Source: Zygnema cylindricum (taxonomy: Eukaryota > Streptophyta > Zygnematophyceae > Zygnematales > Zygnemataceae). From it: 64,000 nt of DNA. Of this stretch, positions 36,570-48,700 are shown in pieces (position 1 is the stretch's first letter; the number at the start of each line of letters is the position of its first letter). The DNA is taken from positions 66,572 to 130,571 of the forward strand of contig JBBHKE010001680.1 in the NCBI GenBank assembly GCA_037447655.1, read 5' to 3'. The position numbers and the translations under genes were made by a program. Below the pieces are notes generated by a model. That model was given only the letters and a program-made list of their open reading frames with translations, was not told the origin of the DNA and made no database searches.

Positions 36570-36690
36570 CACCAAAGGTCGCAATCGGGTACCCGAATCC
36601 GTACCCGACCGTTACCCGCCCGCGTCGGATCCGGAACGGATTCGAGTGCCAATTTGGGGACCGGCCAGATTTTGTCGGGTGATTAAAAAA
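36570..36690. mobile_element. hAT-like element, inverted partial copy
   Basis: The segment AAGGTCGCAATCGGGTACCC followed by CGTCGGATCCGGAACGGATT is the reverse complement of the right third of the elements at 1018 and 36007. It breaks off after TTGTCGGGTGA. Confidence 0.6.
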
Positions 36691-39600
36691 AAAAAATGAA
36701 GGTTTCGTAGGTGCGTTCTATACACCTTGAATCGCTAATAGCGTTAATAACGCTAATTCCGTGCCCCAAAATTTTGACCATATAACTTAAAATGGAATCA
36801 GTAACTTTAATTGTTTTTTTACGTTAATAAAGGTACTGTCGAATTAGCAATAGTAACTCTAATTTGGAGAGTTTTGAGAAAGTGTATTGTACGAAATGCG
36901 TCATTCCGTACTAAATTTGCTCGTTATTTAGTACAATCATACAAAAAGTGTGACATATAAAAGCATCGACAGGCGAAAGTGAGTGCGTCGACACGAAAAA
37001 ACGCACTCATGTTTTATTCCCTGTGATAAAGACAGCGAAAAATCACGCAAACCTGTTCTCACATGTTCCAGCCTCATCTATGTGAACATGGGCTACGTCG
37101 GCTACACTACGGGGAAAATCTACCCAAATTAGAGTTATAAATAAGTTAGAGTAAACAAATTTGTTGGCGAAAAGCCTTCAACCCTTATTAAAATTAAGAA
37201 CACTAAATCTTTTTTAAAACTAATTATTTCTTAATGTTAAACGCGATTCAAAGTGTAGCATCAAAAGCCTTTAAGTTCCTCGATAAAATCATAGTGCTAT
37301 CTAAACTCTCCCAGAGTTTCATTGGTGGCTCTCAAACATTTAGTTATAGCATTTTTTATATGGCTAGCCTGTAAAATCTTGTTTTTGCCTCAAAGAAGCT
37401 TCTTTCGGGTGCTTCGAAACCATTAGAACCTAGTGAAATTCTTGTTGAAAATCCAAAGTCATCCATACGGTTGCCCTCGCCAAGGCATCGAATATCATTA
37501 CGAGAGTGGGCATGGGAAACTTGTTTGAAATGTTGGCTAGATAGGACATTTGATGTGAAATAAACCAGCGTCGTACGCACGAAACGCTAAACATACAATT
37601 TCAATAAGGCGACGTCGTCGCACACCAAAATATCGTGTGCGACCAATACTCCACGATTTTCCAAATTGAATTGTAACATGATGACTTTCTTTCGCTGGAG
37701 TACACCGTCCTTCGCTCTTAAGATTCGTCGCTCTTAGGGTATTTCCCGAAGTGGCTAAGTAAGGATTTTTTTTCTGTCATTTTCATGTAGAACTTAGCGC
37801 CACACCGCCTAAGTGACAAACATACAAAGAAATGGAAAAAATGAAAAATTACATTTTGCGTCATCGTCAAACTTAAATTGTACAACATGTTGCCGTCTTC
37901 TGTCTATAGACCCACTACCACGACAAAAAACGTCATCTCCAAACTTTTATTTAAAACACATTGACGATGTGTTTTACTACAAAGTATCTTCTGCAAACAA
38001 ATAGAAACACATGTTCGCACGTACCGTAATGTTCAAAAAAAATTCAAAGATTTCCAACGACAAAGAAAAGTGCAAAATTCGTTATGTTATGTCCGTTTGC
38101 GTTCAGTACGACGAAGAAAAGTACACAATTTGTTTTGTTTTGTCCGTTTTCGCTCGGTACATTTTTTTTTTGCAAAGGTCTTAAAATTCTGATGCCATTC
38201 CACGTCGGCCGGACAGGAGACGCAAAGGCAAATCACATCTTCTTCAACCGTGAAACGGCATAGGCTGTAAGGTGGTACGTCTACAATGTCACGGTAAAAC
38301 ATGCGATGTCACAAGCAGTTCCAGGAAATGACGTGCGACAACACAGATTGTAGACGTTGACAACCGTCACAGGTATTGTCGACGTATACAATAGTCACAA
38401 ACGTAAGTTACAATTTCGTTCGTATGCATAGGGACACTTGAAAACTGGGTCCGGCGCATCCGCGCTAAGATACAAAGTAAGTTCGCAAAGTTAGAAGTAC
38501 ATGGGGACATACCTTTACTCATAAGCTAAGGTAGTGTCATTGTCACTATTCAATTATGCGGCCCATCATAAGCCACGTTGCAAAGTATAATTTGCCATAT
38601 CTAAGGGTACGTACCCATGTAAGCAATACTTTGAAAAAATATTTTAGACTGTAGTGACGTGTTCCGTACTACTTTGAAAAGCGTCCCTAGGTGCGAAAAA
38701 TGAAATCGGAACTTTGTCATGTGACGATTGTAGACGTAGGTACAATTTTGTGACGGTTGACGACGACTACGAAATTGGTGACGCCAACAAAAACAGCGAC
38801 AGTTGTAGACGTCTAGATTTTTGTAATTTTGTGACATGGCAGATACTAAGGGTTTTGTAACATTGTGACGTCACACTCACTTGTGACGTCATAGATTCAA
38901 GATCTTTCGGCCATGGATACCCAATTTCGCTTTCTCTACTTTTTTCGCTCTACTTACCATAAAGAGATACATAAAGGTAGTCAAAATAATTATTTTTCAA
39001 ATATCTTTCATTTTTTACCAGTTTTGTCTTGCCTCGTTCTAAAAAGTGTGAGATAAAAGTGATAGTGTGAGAGGGAGAGGGGAGAGGCAACGACGATGCA
39101 TAATTCTACAGAGGACCCGTTAATGAAATTGGAGGTCTGAGACCCCTGCAGATTTTTTTTTTCGTACATCCTCGTCTTTTTTGTACATGCACGTGACGGG
39201 CAGGGAGAAAAATAGCGAGTACTCTCCCTCGTCCTAAAAATTCCCACTCGTGTGGCGCGTGCGTGGGTCAATTTTCATTCGTTTTTTGGGTGGTACTTTC
39301 CTTTAAAATAGGTCGCGAGGTGGTTTTTGATGAAGTTTTTTGACGGGCTGGATTCTCTTGCCCAGGGGTCGAAAAAAGGAAAACGCCAAAATGCGTTCAC
39401 ATGACGACAAACATGAAGTACATTCAAAGAATCGACTTGAAGTTTGTTGTACTTTTAAAGAATTGATTTCTTTGTACGGCTAAAGTATTTCTAGTATGGA
39501 ACTGCGTTTTGGGTGAAAACGACAGATTAAAGTCGATACTTTTATATATGGGGACGTACCCTAATAATAATAGAGGGTTAATTTTAACTTGGTTGCCTTG

Positions 39601-39695
39601 GTCATTTAGTTTTCGAATATTAAGGGTGTGATTACATCAAACGAAAAGTGAGGTTTATTACAAAATTTTGTACTTGACCGTACCACACCGTACTA
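36691..39695. other. Gene-poor stretch with decayed MITEs
   Basis: Likely worn family A copies at ~36727-36870 (GAATCGCTAATAGCGTTAAT) and ~37110-37255 (right end GCGATTCAAAGTGTAG). 38600-38900 is rich in GTGACG, GTAGACG and GACGAC words. No gene recognised. Confidence 0.4.
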
Positions 39696-39860
39696 CACCA
39701 CGCATCGTTATTAGTGTCAACGACACTAATTTGGGTTCTTAAAATTTGGATTTTTTTCCTCAAATAGGATACATGATTTTAATTTTTCCTTGACGTTAAT
39801 TAAGGTACCGTACAAAATAGCGTAAAGGACCAATTACAATAATATCTAAATAGTGTGGTG
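39696..39860. mobile_element. TA-target MITE (family A), short copy
   Basis: Left end CACCACGCATCGTTATTAGT after TA at 39694-39695; right end inwards CACCACACTATTTAG, followed by TA. The right part is shortened. Confidence 0.7.
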
Positions 39861-40084
39861 TACGGTCGATGTCAGACCGTACATAAATGTACCTTTTCAA
39901 GTGAAAATTTTACAAAAAATGAGTTAAATCAGACGCGCTCGCATAGGATCGTGCGCTAAAAAAACGGGATTGTTCTGACACGTAAATTAGTCTTACATGT
40001 ACGGATATAAAAATTTCACGACGGCGTACGATTTTCAATATTTTGTACGGATACATATATTAATGTATATAATCGTACAACGAA

Positions 40085-40233
40085 TATTCCATTTTTGCTG
40101 TTCCCAAATTAGCATAAACGCCGAGATTAGAATACACCTTTTTCTTTTTTTTTTTTAATTCTTAATTAGCGTCAATGACGGTATATTTTCTTCCACACTA
40201 TTTAAACTTTGACACTAATAACGATGCGCGGTG
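40085..40233. mobile_element. TA-target MITE (family A), right portion
   Basis: The right end reads inwards CACCGCGCATCGTTATTAGT, with TA at 40234-40235. The left boundary is uncertain. Confidence 0.6.
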
Positions 40234-40786
40234 TATCTTTCGTGAGTTTTTTGAAAACAACATTACGGAAAATAAGATTACGATTCTCCAAGGATCTGGG
40301 AGAAATCATCGACCGTCCGATTATATTTTGGTCTTCATCCGCGACGCAGTCGCTCCATCTGCCCCTGTAATGGTGAACCCACCTCACGGAGGTGAGTACA
40401 CCATCACAAAACCTATGAAAATACTACACGTGGACGATAGACAAGTGCGACGACGAAAAATTAAAATTTTCACACGTCCCAAAAGTCACGTGCCTTCGGA
40501 CAAGGTGACCGTATAATCTTTGCTGAAAAGAAGTATGCCTTCTTGCCATAGATACGGTTTTTGCCGTCCTTCCAAAAGAAGTACGGTTTTGACTTTTTGC
40601 CTTCCTTCTTGCTTCATGGTTTCGAACAACATTTATTGTCGTTTGTTTTTAAATACAAATTCAAATTGCGAAAGTACACGTGCATAATACGCAAGTACAC
40701 ATTTTGAAACGAACTGGTCGGTTTCAAAATCTTTGACGATTTTAAAGATTGGATCCTCAACTTACCATTAAGAGCTCAAATTAAAG

Positions 40787-41061
40787 CAAGGTCAAAAGTA
40801 GGCGTTTTTATGGTAGGCCTTTGTTCGGCGCCTTTATCATAAGTTGTTTTATGGGCTTGTCATGTGATCTTCTTAGATCGCTACTTTGTTCAGCGACCGT
40901 CCGATCGTTCGAATTTGACGGTGTAAATATAATTTTTTGGTCCGAATGTTTTAATTAGTCCGAATAGGTCCGAATACAATATGGGTTTTAAGGTCATATT
41001 GTATGTTTTGCATACAATAGGCATATTGTATGTGCATACTTTCACCTACTTTTGAACTATG
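40787..41061. mobile_element. hAT-like MITE family B, copy 2 (inverted)
   Basis: Reverse orientation relative to copy 1. Ends are CAAGGTCAAAAGTAGG on the left and CCTACTTTTGAACTATG on the right. Flanks are AATTAAAG (40779-40786) and AATTAAAC (41062-41069), a 7/8-matching 8-bp duplication. Confidence 0.85.
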
Positions 41062-41069
41062 AATTAAAC

Positions 41070-41333
41070 CATAGTTCAAAAGTAGGTGAAAGTAGGCCCA
41101 TACAATATGCCAATTGTATGAAAAACATATAATACGACCTTAAGACCCATATTGTATTCGGACCTATTCGGACCAATTAAAACATTCAGACCAAAAAGTT
41201 TCATTTGCACCGTCAGATACGGACGATCGGACGTTCTCTGATCAAAGTAGCGATCTAAGAAGATCACATGAAAAGCCCATAACACAACTTACGATAAAGG
41301 CGCCGACCAAAGGCCTACCATAACTGAACCATG
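41070..41333. mobile_element. hAT-like MITE family B, copy 3
   Basis: Starts CATAGTTCAAAAGTAGGTG. The right end is internally shortened (CCTACCATAACTGAACCATG). Flanked by AATTAAAC on both sides (41062-41069 and 41334-41341). It is head-to-head with copy 2, separated only by the shared 8 bp. Confidence 0.85.
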
Positions 41334-41351
41334 AATTAAACCACGTATATA

Positions 41352-41680
41352 AGAACATACTTCAAAAGTAGGTGACCGTACGCCCATACAATATGCCTAT
41401 TGTACGCAAAACATACAATATGCCCTTAAGACCCATATTGTATTGGCCGCAAAATGAAATAAAATAGGAACATGGTTGAGTTGCACATCGATCGATAGAG
41501 AATTAAATGACATGTCTAAATTTTGAAAAAAAATCGGACAAAAAAAAACATTTATGTGAGTTTTGAGGGACTTTTTATTTGACCCGCCAGATTTAGACGA
41601 TCGGACGGTCGCTGATCAAAGTAGGCGATTTAAAAAGATCACATGAAAAGCCCATAACACAACTTACGAAAGGACAATTT
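41352..41680. mobile_element. hAT-like MITE family B, copy 4, disrupted
   Basis: The left part (TTCAAAAGTAGGTGACCG to CCCATATTGTATTGGCCG, ~41355-41448) and the right-hand interior (GACGATCGGACGGTCGCTGA to AAGAAAGATCACATG-like, ~41590-41665) are present, separated by unrelated bases. The terminal right end is missing. Confidence 0.65.
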
Positions 41681-42059
41681 GTCATGTTAGAGTCTGCAAT
41701 TTTGAGGGCCACACTAAATAAAGCCTCAAATTGACCAACCAGGCAGTATGGGACGATAAAATAAAATAAAATACCACACTGCCAAAAAAAATACCAAAAC
41801 CTACGGACCAACCCCGTTGGTGGCTGCAAAACAACTTTTCAAAAAAGCTATGAAATGTCCGAAAAAAAATGCCAGTTGCAAAAATGCTTACACTAATATA
41901 AGTCACCGTATATAATCTGACAAATCGTACAAAAATTGAACGTTTACACGGTCAAAACGCGGCTATCAGACGAATATGTGTGAACGGGATTTTTTACGAC
42001 ATGGTTTTTTTTTCCTTTTTAGAACGCACATTCTCATGCGTCCGCGGTTACTAAAACTA

Positions 42060-42278
42060 ATTTATTGTACTTTTTAACTTAAAAAGGTACATTTATGTAC
42101 GGTTTGACACTGAACGTACACCACTCTATTTAAGAGACAACGTACTTTCATTTTTTACGGTACTTGGAAAATAGCCCTAATTAGAGTATGAAAAATTTAG
42201 AATAAACTATGCTATTTGCGAATTTAAAAAAAAACGGAAAGGAATTAGCCGACACTACGCTACTAGCGATTGGCGGTG
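42060..42278. mobile_element. Possible family A MITE
   Basis: The right end inwards reads CACCGCCAATCGCTAGTAGC, with TA at 42279-42280. The left end is not clear. Just downstream a 24-bp direct repeat begins: GGCGGTGTAGTGAACTTGAG / GGCGGTGCAGTGAACTAGAG. Confidence 0.55.
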
Positions 42279-42689
42279 TAGTGAACTTGAGAACCGCATA
42301 TAGGCGGTGCAGTGAACTAGAGAACCGCATATAGTGTTTCCTTACATTTTATGCAATGTTGGGATGTTGCCTTAACTGTATTCCTTTCTTTGGCAGTTTT
42401 TAGTTTGTGGCCGGTTTGCTGGATCTGTAATCTACTTTTTTTTTTTTTTTTCCATGGTTCATTCACGGTAGAAATTTTGTTTGGTTGCGCGTCCGCGTTT
42501 TTTTTTTTTTCCCGGTTTTTTTTCCCACGGAATGTCATCCTACGCCGTGTCAGTTCGCTAAAAAATTTCGTCCGGCGGCGTGCGCTGTACTTTGATCTTA
42601 CGTCAGATTCGGACGTTCGTACAGGAGTGTGCACGACGCACACACATACAGTATGCCTACGTTGCGCGAGTTTTGTGCAAAGTTTTGTG

Positions 42690-42735
42690 CGCCTACCAAA
42701 GGCCTACCATAAAAAAGCCTACTTTTGAACTATGT
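42690..42735. mobile_element. hAT-like MITE family B, right-end fragment
   Basis: GCCTACCAAAGGCCTACCAT then AAAAAAGCCTACTTTTGAACTATG, the right terminus of family B, just before the assembly gap. Confidence 0.75.
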
Positions 42736-42765
42736 ATAAGAACTTATTTACAGACGTTACGCGAT

Positions 42766-42775
42766 NNNNNNNNNN
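42766..42775. other. Assembly gap (10 N)
   Basis: Ten undetermined bases. The round number suggests a placeholder of unknown true length. Sequence character changes across it. Confidence 0.98.
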
Positions 42776-44060
42776 AGTTCGTAAACATACCAAGAAAGTT
42801 GGAGAAGCCAGTGATTCCAAAGCTGGAGTACTGAGAAGTGGCTTTGAGGGAAGAGGAGAAGGTAAGAGAAGTATGAGAATGGAAGAGGAGAAGGGAGTTT
42901 CGGTGAAGAGTCATGAGGTCGAAACCTTAGTGACCGAAGAGGTTGAAAGAACCATACAAATGCTTGAGGAATCGGTTGAAGATCAAGGGGAGATGGTGGG
43001 AGAGGCTCAAACTCCCAAATTAGGGAATTTGAAAGGAAGAGAAAGGCAAGGGGGAAGCAGACAAGGCGAACTTCATCAATTGGCCTATCAATGGTTCCCA
43101 CTTCTCCCATTGGACCTTCGATTACAAGGAAGGGAAACACGTGTATCAAGACAAGATCCCCAATTGACTACCCACCCTTTTGCCATTCCAAGGGTGTCTT
43201 TCTAGGGGATGCCTCTCTTTGTGTTGACGGAAGAAGGGATTCTTGTAATCCAATGCCATACACAATTTGGACGGTTGTAGTGATCGTTCTAGTCTGGAGG
43301 CCTCTATGCTTCTTGTTATGTTCACATCTTTTAAAGGAATTTCAAACAATTTACAAACTATTGAGATGTTTGCATCCATATGGGAGCGGGTGGAGGACCC
43401 TATGAGGAGGGTCTAGAGGAGCCCGCTTCCTAAACCCATGAACTTGATCACCAAGAAGGTCCATCTGTGGAGATAAAGATTGAATGAGAGTGAATGTCTC
43501 ATACTCATCCTTTTGCAAGTATGCTTGGATGAAGAGGGGAAGAGAGGGATATGATAGACTCACGGGAGACGGGAAGGAGAACAAATTCACCGTAATCTTA
43601 GATAAGGCAATCTAAGAGGTGAAATTTGAGGGATCTAAGTCTCTTGGAGTGTAATGGACAAAGGACTGTCGAAGGAGGAGTATTAAGTTTTGGCGGAGCG
43701 GAAGGTATGAAAAAGAGCGTTCAAGGGCCATAGCCCTAGCCGGGGATTGCTTTAGCACAAGACTTCGACGTCACCAACGTTTGAAAAAGCACCTTCGGTT
43801 CAATACTTGGTGTGGAGGCTTATGCTGATCTAAAGGCTTAGACCGAAGGCGTTTGTGCTGATGGCTAAAGTCTCTGAACTAAATGCCTTTGGTCTAACGG
43901 TCTCGAAAGTGCGCAACTCAAAATGCGAAGTGGCTTGCTTTCTCACTTGCTAGGGGTGCGAAGCATTTGCTATTTAAGGATGGCAAATTACATCGCCCCT
44001 CTTTTCCGTAGTCAGAGGAGATGAGGGATAGTTGCCGAGCAAGACCTTGGTATCATGGAG
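42776..44060. other. Unclassified segment of different composition
   Basis: Unlike its surroundings this segment is rich in GAGG, AAGG and GGAGA words, and I found no family A or B MITE in it. An open + frame runs from the gap to 43205 (Glu/Gly/Arg-rich, e.g. ETLVTEEVERTIQMLEES) and resembles no family I know. Near 43971 TATTTAAGG could be a TATA box, and at 44048 TGGTATCA matches the first 8 bases of the usual tRNA-iMet primer-binding site. An LTR-retrotransposon remnant is possible but not shown. Confidence 0.35.
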
Positions 44061-45771
44061 AGCAAACCGACGCACCTTTTTGCATGCAAGGCTTCCTACA
44101 GGCGTCACGTCCTCCGAAGTTAATAGTTTACGACTAACACTAACATTCGTTAAAAATGCCCAAATATTTCAATTGCCATCTGGTTACATGAAATGGATAA
44201 CGTTTACAAATGCTATCCAAACTTGTCCATCCGCTAGTTAGTTGCTAGTTTCAATGGCAAGTGGGTCAAGACTCTCTAAATCTTCTAACGAATAGATTCC
44301 TGCAATTCAACATTACTGTAGGGCAACAGTTTGCGGTGTCAAACCAATTGAGATGGTTGCGCGTGCATGGACTGTACTGCAAAATTTCACATGCCCAGTT
44401 CACACACAGGTTTGCAAAGTTTTGTTGCGGAAGTAAGAATGTCAGACTGAAGGGTGTCAGACAGCAGATTCTCTTTTTAAAGACTTAAAAAGGAACATCC
44501 TGATATCATAATTTGGGAATATGTTTGAACCACAATGCACAGAAAAAGAACCTTCTGCTTTTCATGCAGACACATGTTTCACTTCACCTTGACATTTTAG
44601 GGATCCAAATTTAACATGACAAACATACACAACTGAACACAGTGTGTCATATCGGTTATGGCACACCTCCCATACTCATGTTTTACCCACCATTCCCGCA
44701 TGTAAAAACTGTACTTTTGACAAACAGAAGGTACAAGAAGCAAGAAATCGCCGACCCACAGAAAAAATTTCAGAAGCAGAATCGGAAAAAGAAGCACAAG
44801 GTGTGTGAACAGGGCATGAAGCACAGTCACAGCCATCACGAAGAAACAATCATTCTCCAAGGAGGAACTAAACTCCACAGCAAGGAACAGAGCATCAGCA
44901 CCATAGGAAAGTTAAGAGACACAGCCACTAACAACTGAGCATATTGACGAAGATGACGATCTGCCCAAGCCAACACAATCACCCCATTTACTTTACAACC
45001 ATACAAACACCAGAGGTTTTGAATCTTTTAGCTAAGCTTCAATCGCGCATAAAATTCCACTTTAAATCTAGTGCCAACAAAATTTAAGAGTATGGCATAA
45101 AGCTGGGATTGTATATACATTCACAAGACTTGGCATCACCACATAGGTCAAATGTGCAAAAACTTTGCAAACGTATTTAGCTGTGGCTTCTCCTTGATAC
45201 AAACGTATCATTCTCCAAAAAACCACTGAATCGGGACAAAATAAACAGCCACAATCCAGGCAGTTATGTACAGAATTTCTGCCCCTAAACATAAATTGTA
45301 TATTGTTCTGCGAGAAAAATCTATAGGGCATGACACACCTAACTACATGACCGACTCTAGAGATACTAAAATGCAATATGCCAAACGTCCAGTAGCTGCT
45401 CTAAGCTCTCCTGGCACTTCAGGAAAAAAATGAAGGAAATCGCCTACTGTAGAATCTGTGAGCATGGACCGCAGCAATGGACCAAAAATTGAAGCACGTC
45501 TACCAACGGCGCGCAACTATTCAATTCCGTTTCACATTTCCGAACTCGAGACAAACGTCAATCTAAGATACTGCAAATTGTCGCAGCCAACAAAACTCCG
45601 TGAGAGCAAAATAGATTTGCTCTCAAGCACGATCTGATCAACATCTGCATCAAGAAAAGGCATGAAGAAGAAACCGTTGCCATCCCGGTGTGAATACTTT
45701 CCTCAGAATGTCAATCAAAATCTGTGACAGGATGTCAATCAGCACCTGTAAATATTTTACTATTCCAATTA
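44061..45771. other. Intergenic, 3' flank of ARABIDILLO
   Basis: AT-rich with chance ORFs only. The right part should include the ARABIDILLO 3'UTR. Confidence 0.4.
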
Positions 45772-48700
45772 TCAATCAACACCTAACTGTCGGGCAGACT
45801 GCTGCAGCCTCTTTTCGCACATCGCAAGATTTCGAAGAACCACTCGAATAAATGCCTTGGCTTCAACTGTCTGATAGGAAAGGGCTGCCGCCGAACGAAG
45901 ACGATGGCCCTCTCCTTTTCCCTGGGAAGTGCCACGCAATAGGGCTGTATGGTGCAAAGCATGTTTTCCCAACGGCATCGTAAACTGGAGAAGTGCGAAA
46001 GCCGCACAAGTTCTGAGAACGGGAAACCGCGGATTTCGCAACATCTTCACAAACCGAGACAGCTCAGCACCACTGCAATTCACATTCCTCCGGTAGCATA
46101 TCAGAATACTACACCGTATATCACTATTAAAGTTAGTGAAATTTATATTATATTATCGGCCTTAAAGTGGAATACGTATTCACTAGATTAGATCATGTTT
46201 TGCCGGGCCACTTGATTAATTAGTGTCAGTAATACTAACTTATAATTTTGGGTAAAAAAAACATGCACTCAAATAAGAGCTAGTACCTCCGATAGACAGT
46301 GCAGAGAACCAAAATCAAGGAGAATGAGAAAGTTAGAAGCCAGAGAATAAAATGTGGTCCAGCCTCAAAGGTAAAAAGGGATGATCTTCATACTCAGATT
46401 GTCTTCAAGCAACCATGAGTTTTCAGCAACACTTCTTTACTGAACTTGGACCTGAATGAAGATTGAAAAAAAATATGATCGCCACATCAAATGAACCTTC
46501 CCACTCCAGGCATAGTTTCTTCAGCAACAAAACCTCCATTGAACTGTGTGATGAAGAAAATACATGAATGTCTTTTGCATCGCAATTAGTAAAAAGTTGC
46601 GACATCCCTCTCCCCACTTTACCTACCTTTTGCACTCCTAACAACAAAAGTCATGCCCATGTAATGCGCGATTGTTGAAGTGGTTGGCCCAGCAAACCTG
46701 CACCGAAGATGTCCTGCCTCTGGAATTGCTGCGTCTTTTGCTACTAGAGCTAACGCAGCTTCTCCCGCTTGGCCCACTTCACCTACAGCTCCAGCAGCCG
46801 CCACACAAGTGGGGTTCATACAAGATCGGAGGAATGCCTCAATTGAAGGCAAAGCCATCAGCCGGCCTTCGATCATCTCTTTGCCTGTATTGCAGCTCCT
46901 GTTCCAACCATACCAGCAGCAGCTATATTTTTAGTTAAGAAACAGCAGCATCATATTCAAAAGCCTTCTATCATCTCTTTCATGGTATTGAAGCTCCTGT
47001 TCGGACCACAGCTAGATTTACAGTTAAAAAAATCAACATCAAATTCAAAAAATTTAGACCAGTCATACAAGCTCCAAGAAAATCGTTTCAATGCAAAGTC
47101 TAATGAAGACATACATGAGACAAAGAATGTACTGCCATGCATGAAGCATATAAAGCATTCTCCTGAAGTACAAATAAACTGTAAATCCTAGCAGATAAGA
47201 ACCACCTATTTTTATAGCCATGATCCATCAAATAATGGTCGTTTTTTGATGAGCAGCCCCAGCTTAAGACACACTTTTGTACAAGCAAGGGGACAAAATA
47301 ACGTTGCATCAGCTGTGCTAATGTCAAAAGACAGGATTAGAATAGGATTTTGAGACCAACCCGCAGTCAAACATGTAGGCTAAGGCAAGAGCTGCCATAA
47401 ATCGAGCCATGGGGGACTGCGAAGTTGCGCAAAGCTGCACGAGTGCAGGAACTCCACCTCCTTCCACAATCATTGCTGCATTGCTTCGGTTAAACGCTAA
47501 GTTCCAAAGAGCACCTGCAGCTGTTTCATGAACATCCTGTACCAAAAAACAACAACAACAGTGAGTCAAATAAATAATATTTTCTCATTCGATTAGCTTA
47601 AACATGTGGGCATGGTTGACCACGACGGAATGACAATTAGTGAGCTTGAAACTATCATGACAGCATGAAAAGAACCTCAAAATGCACAATTGCTAGCTTT
47701 CTGCTCGCTCTTCCTACCAAGAGGCTTATGTACGAGCGAAAGAAAGTTGCCAATAAGTTGCTGCTACTTGAAATACATGATTGGCATCTTTGCCTAGAGA
47801 TGCCATGCACCAGCAACCATGAAAGGCCATACAGCATAGACACACTCACTTTTGAAATATCAAGAATGTAATTCAATACATAATCAGTTGTATTTACTGC
47901 ACGAAATCTGTAACACTGTTGAAGATTACTCACCATTGTCTGTGATTGAGCAAGAATGATCAAAGGGCCAACTCCTCCTTCTCGTCCAATGGCAATGCTG
48001 CACAGATAATGACACAACCATAAAACAAATGAAGTCAAGCCAATTTCAATTCATCTTCACGCCAATTAGTCGAGCCAGTTTTGAATGCATTCTAATAGAC
48101 AAGCGAGAGAAAAAGACGATGAGTTTGAAAACAGTTATCTACAAACAGCTGAAATCCCAAATTATCGGGACAAAAATTCCACAAATGCGATCCACTTAAA
48201 AAAGAGTGACCGACCTATTTGCCTCACTAACTGATAGTCCCCATAATGCTCCTGCTGCTCTCTCCTGAAGGCCCACAGAGCCATGGCTGCACGCTCTTGC
48301 CAACGCCACCTGCAAATAAACAATATAGGATTAAAACCGGTCCACAAGATGAAGCTGTAATAAAAACAGCGAAGCTAATTAATGACGACCAAGTGAACTA
48401 AACCAAAGCAAGCAAATAGAATACATTAGCTAAAACCTTAGCCTTCTGTATCATCACATGAAACGATACGTGGCAAACACACTTGAAGAAAAAACCATAG
48501 ACAAGCTGCATACCACAAAAATCACACGTTGAACGTGAAGCGCTTTGCTCATATAAAAACCATCGCATTCCAGCAACCAACTGCCCTATATAAATGTGCA
48601 GACTAGACCAACAAATCCAAAAACATGTGCACATGTTCAGAATATGAGAAGGCGATGTGTCACCACTCACAAGAGCCTCAACTCCCCCGACACTAGCTAT

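Noticed and set aside
40175-40516. 113-codon + strand ORF
   Set aside because: It overlaps a MITE end and shows no family motif or splice context; treated as chance.
43091-43405. 104-codon + strand ORF in the unclassified segment
   Set aside because: No recognisable domain; it overlaps other open frames in a segment with biased composition.
44048-44064. tRNA-iMet primer-binding site of an LTR retrotransposon
   Set aside because: Only 8 bases match and no paired LTR or gag/pol sequence was found; kept only as a hint in the segment entry.
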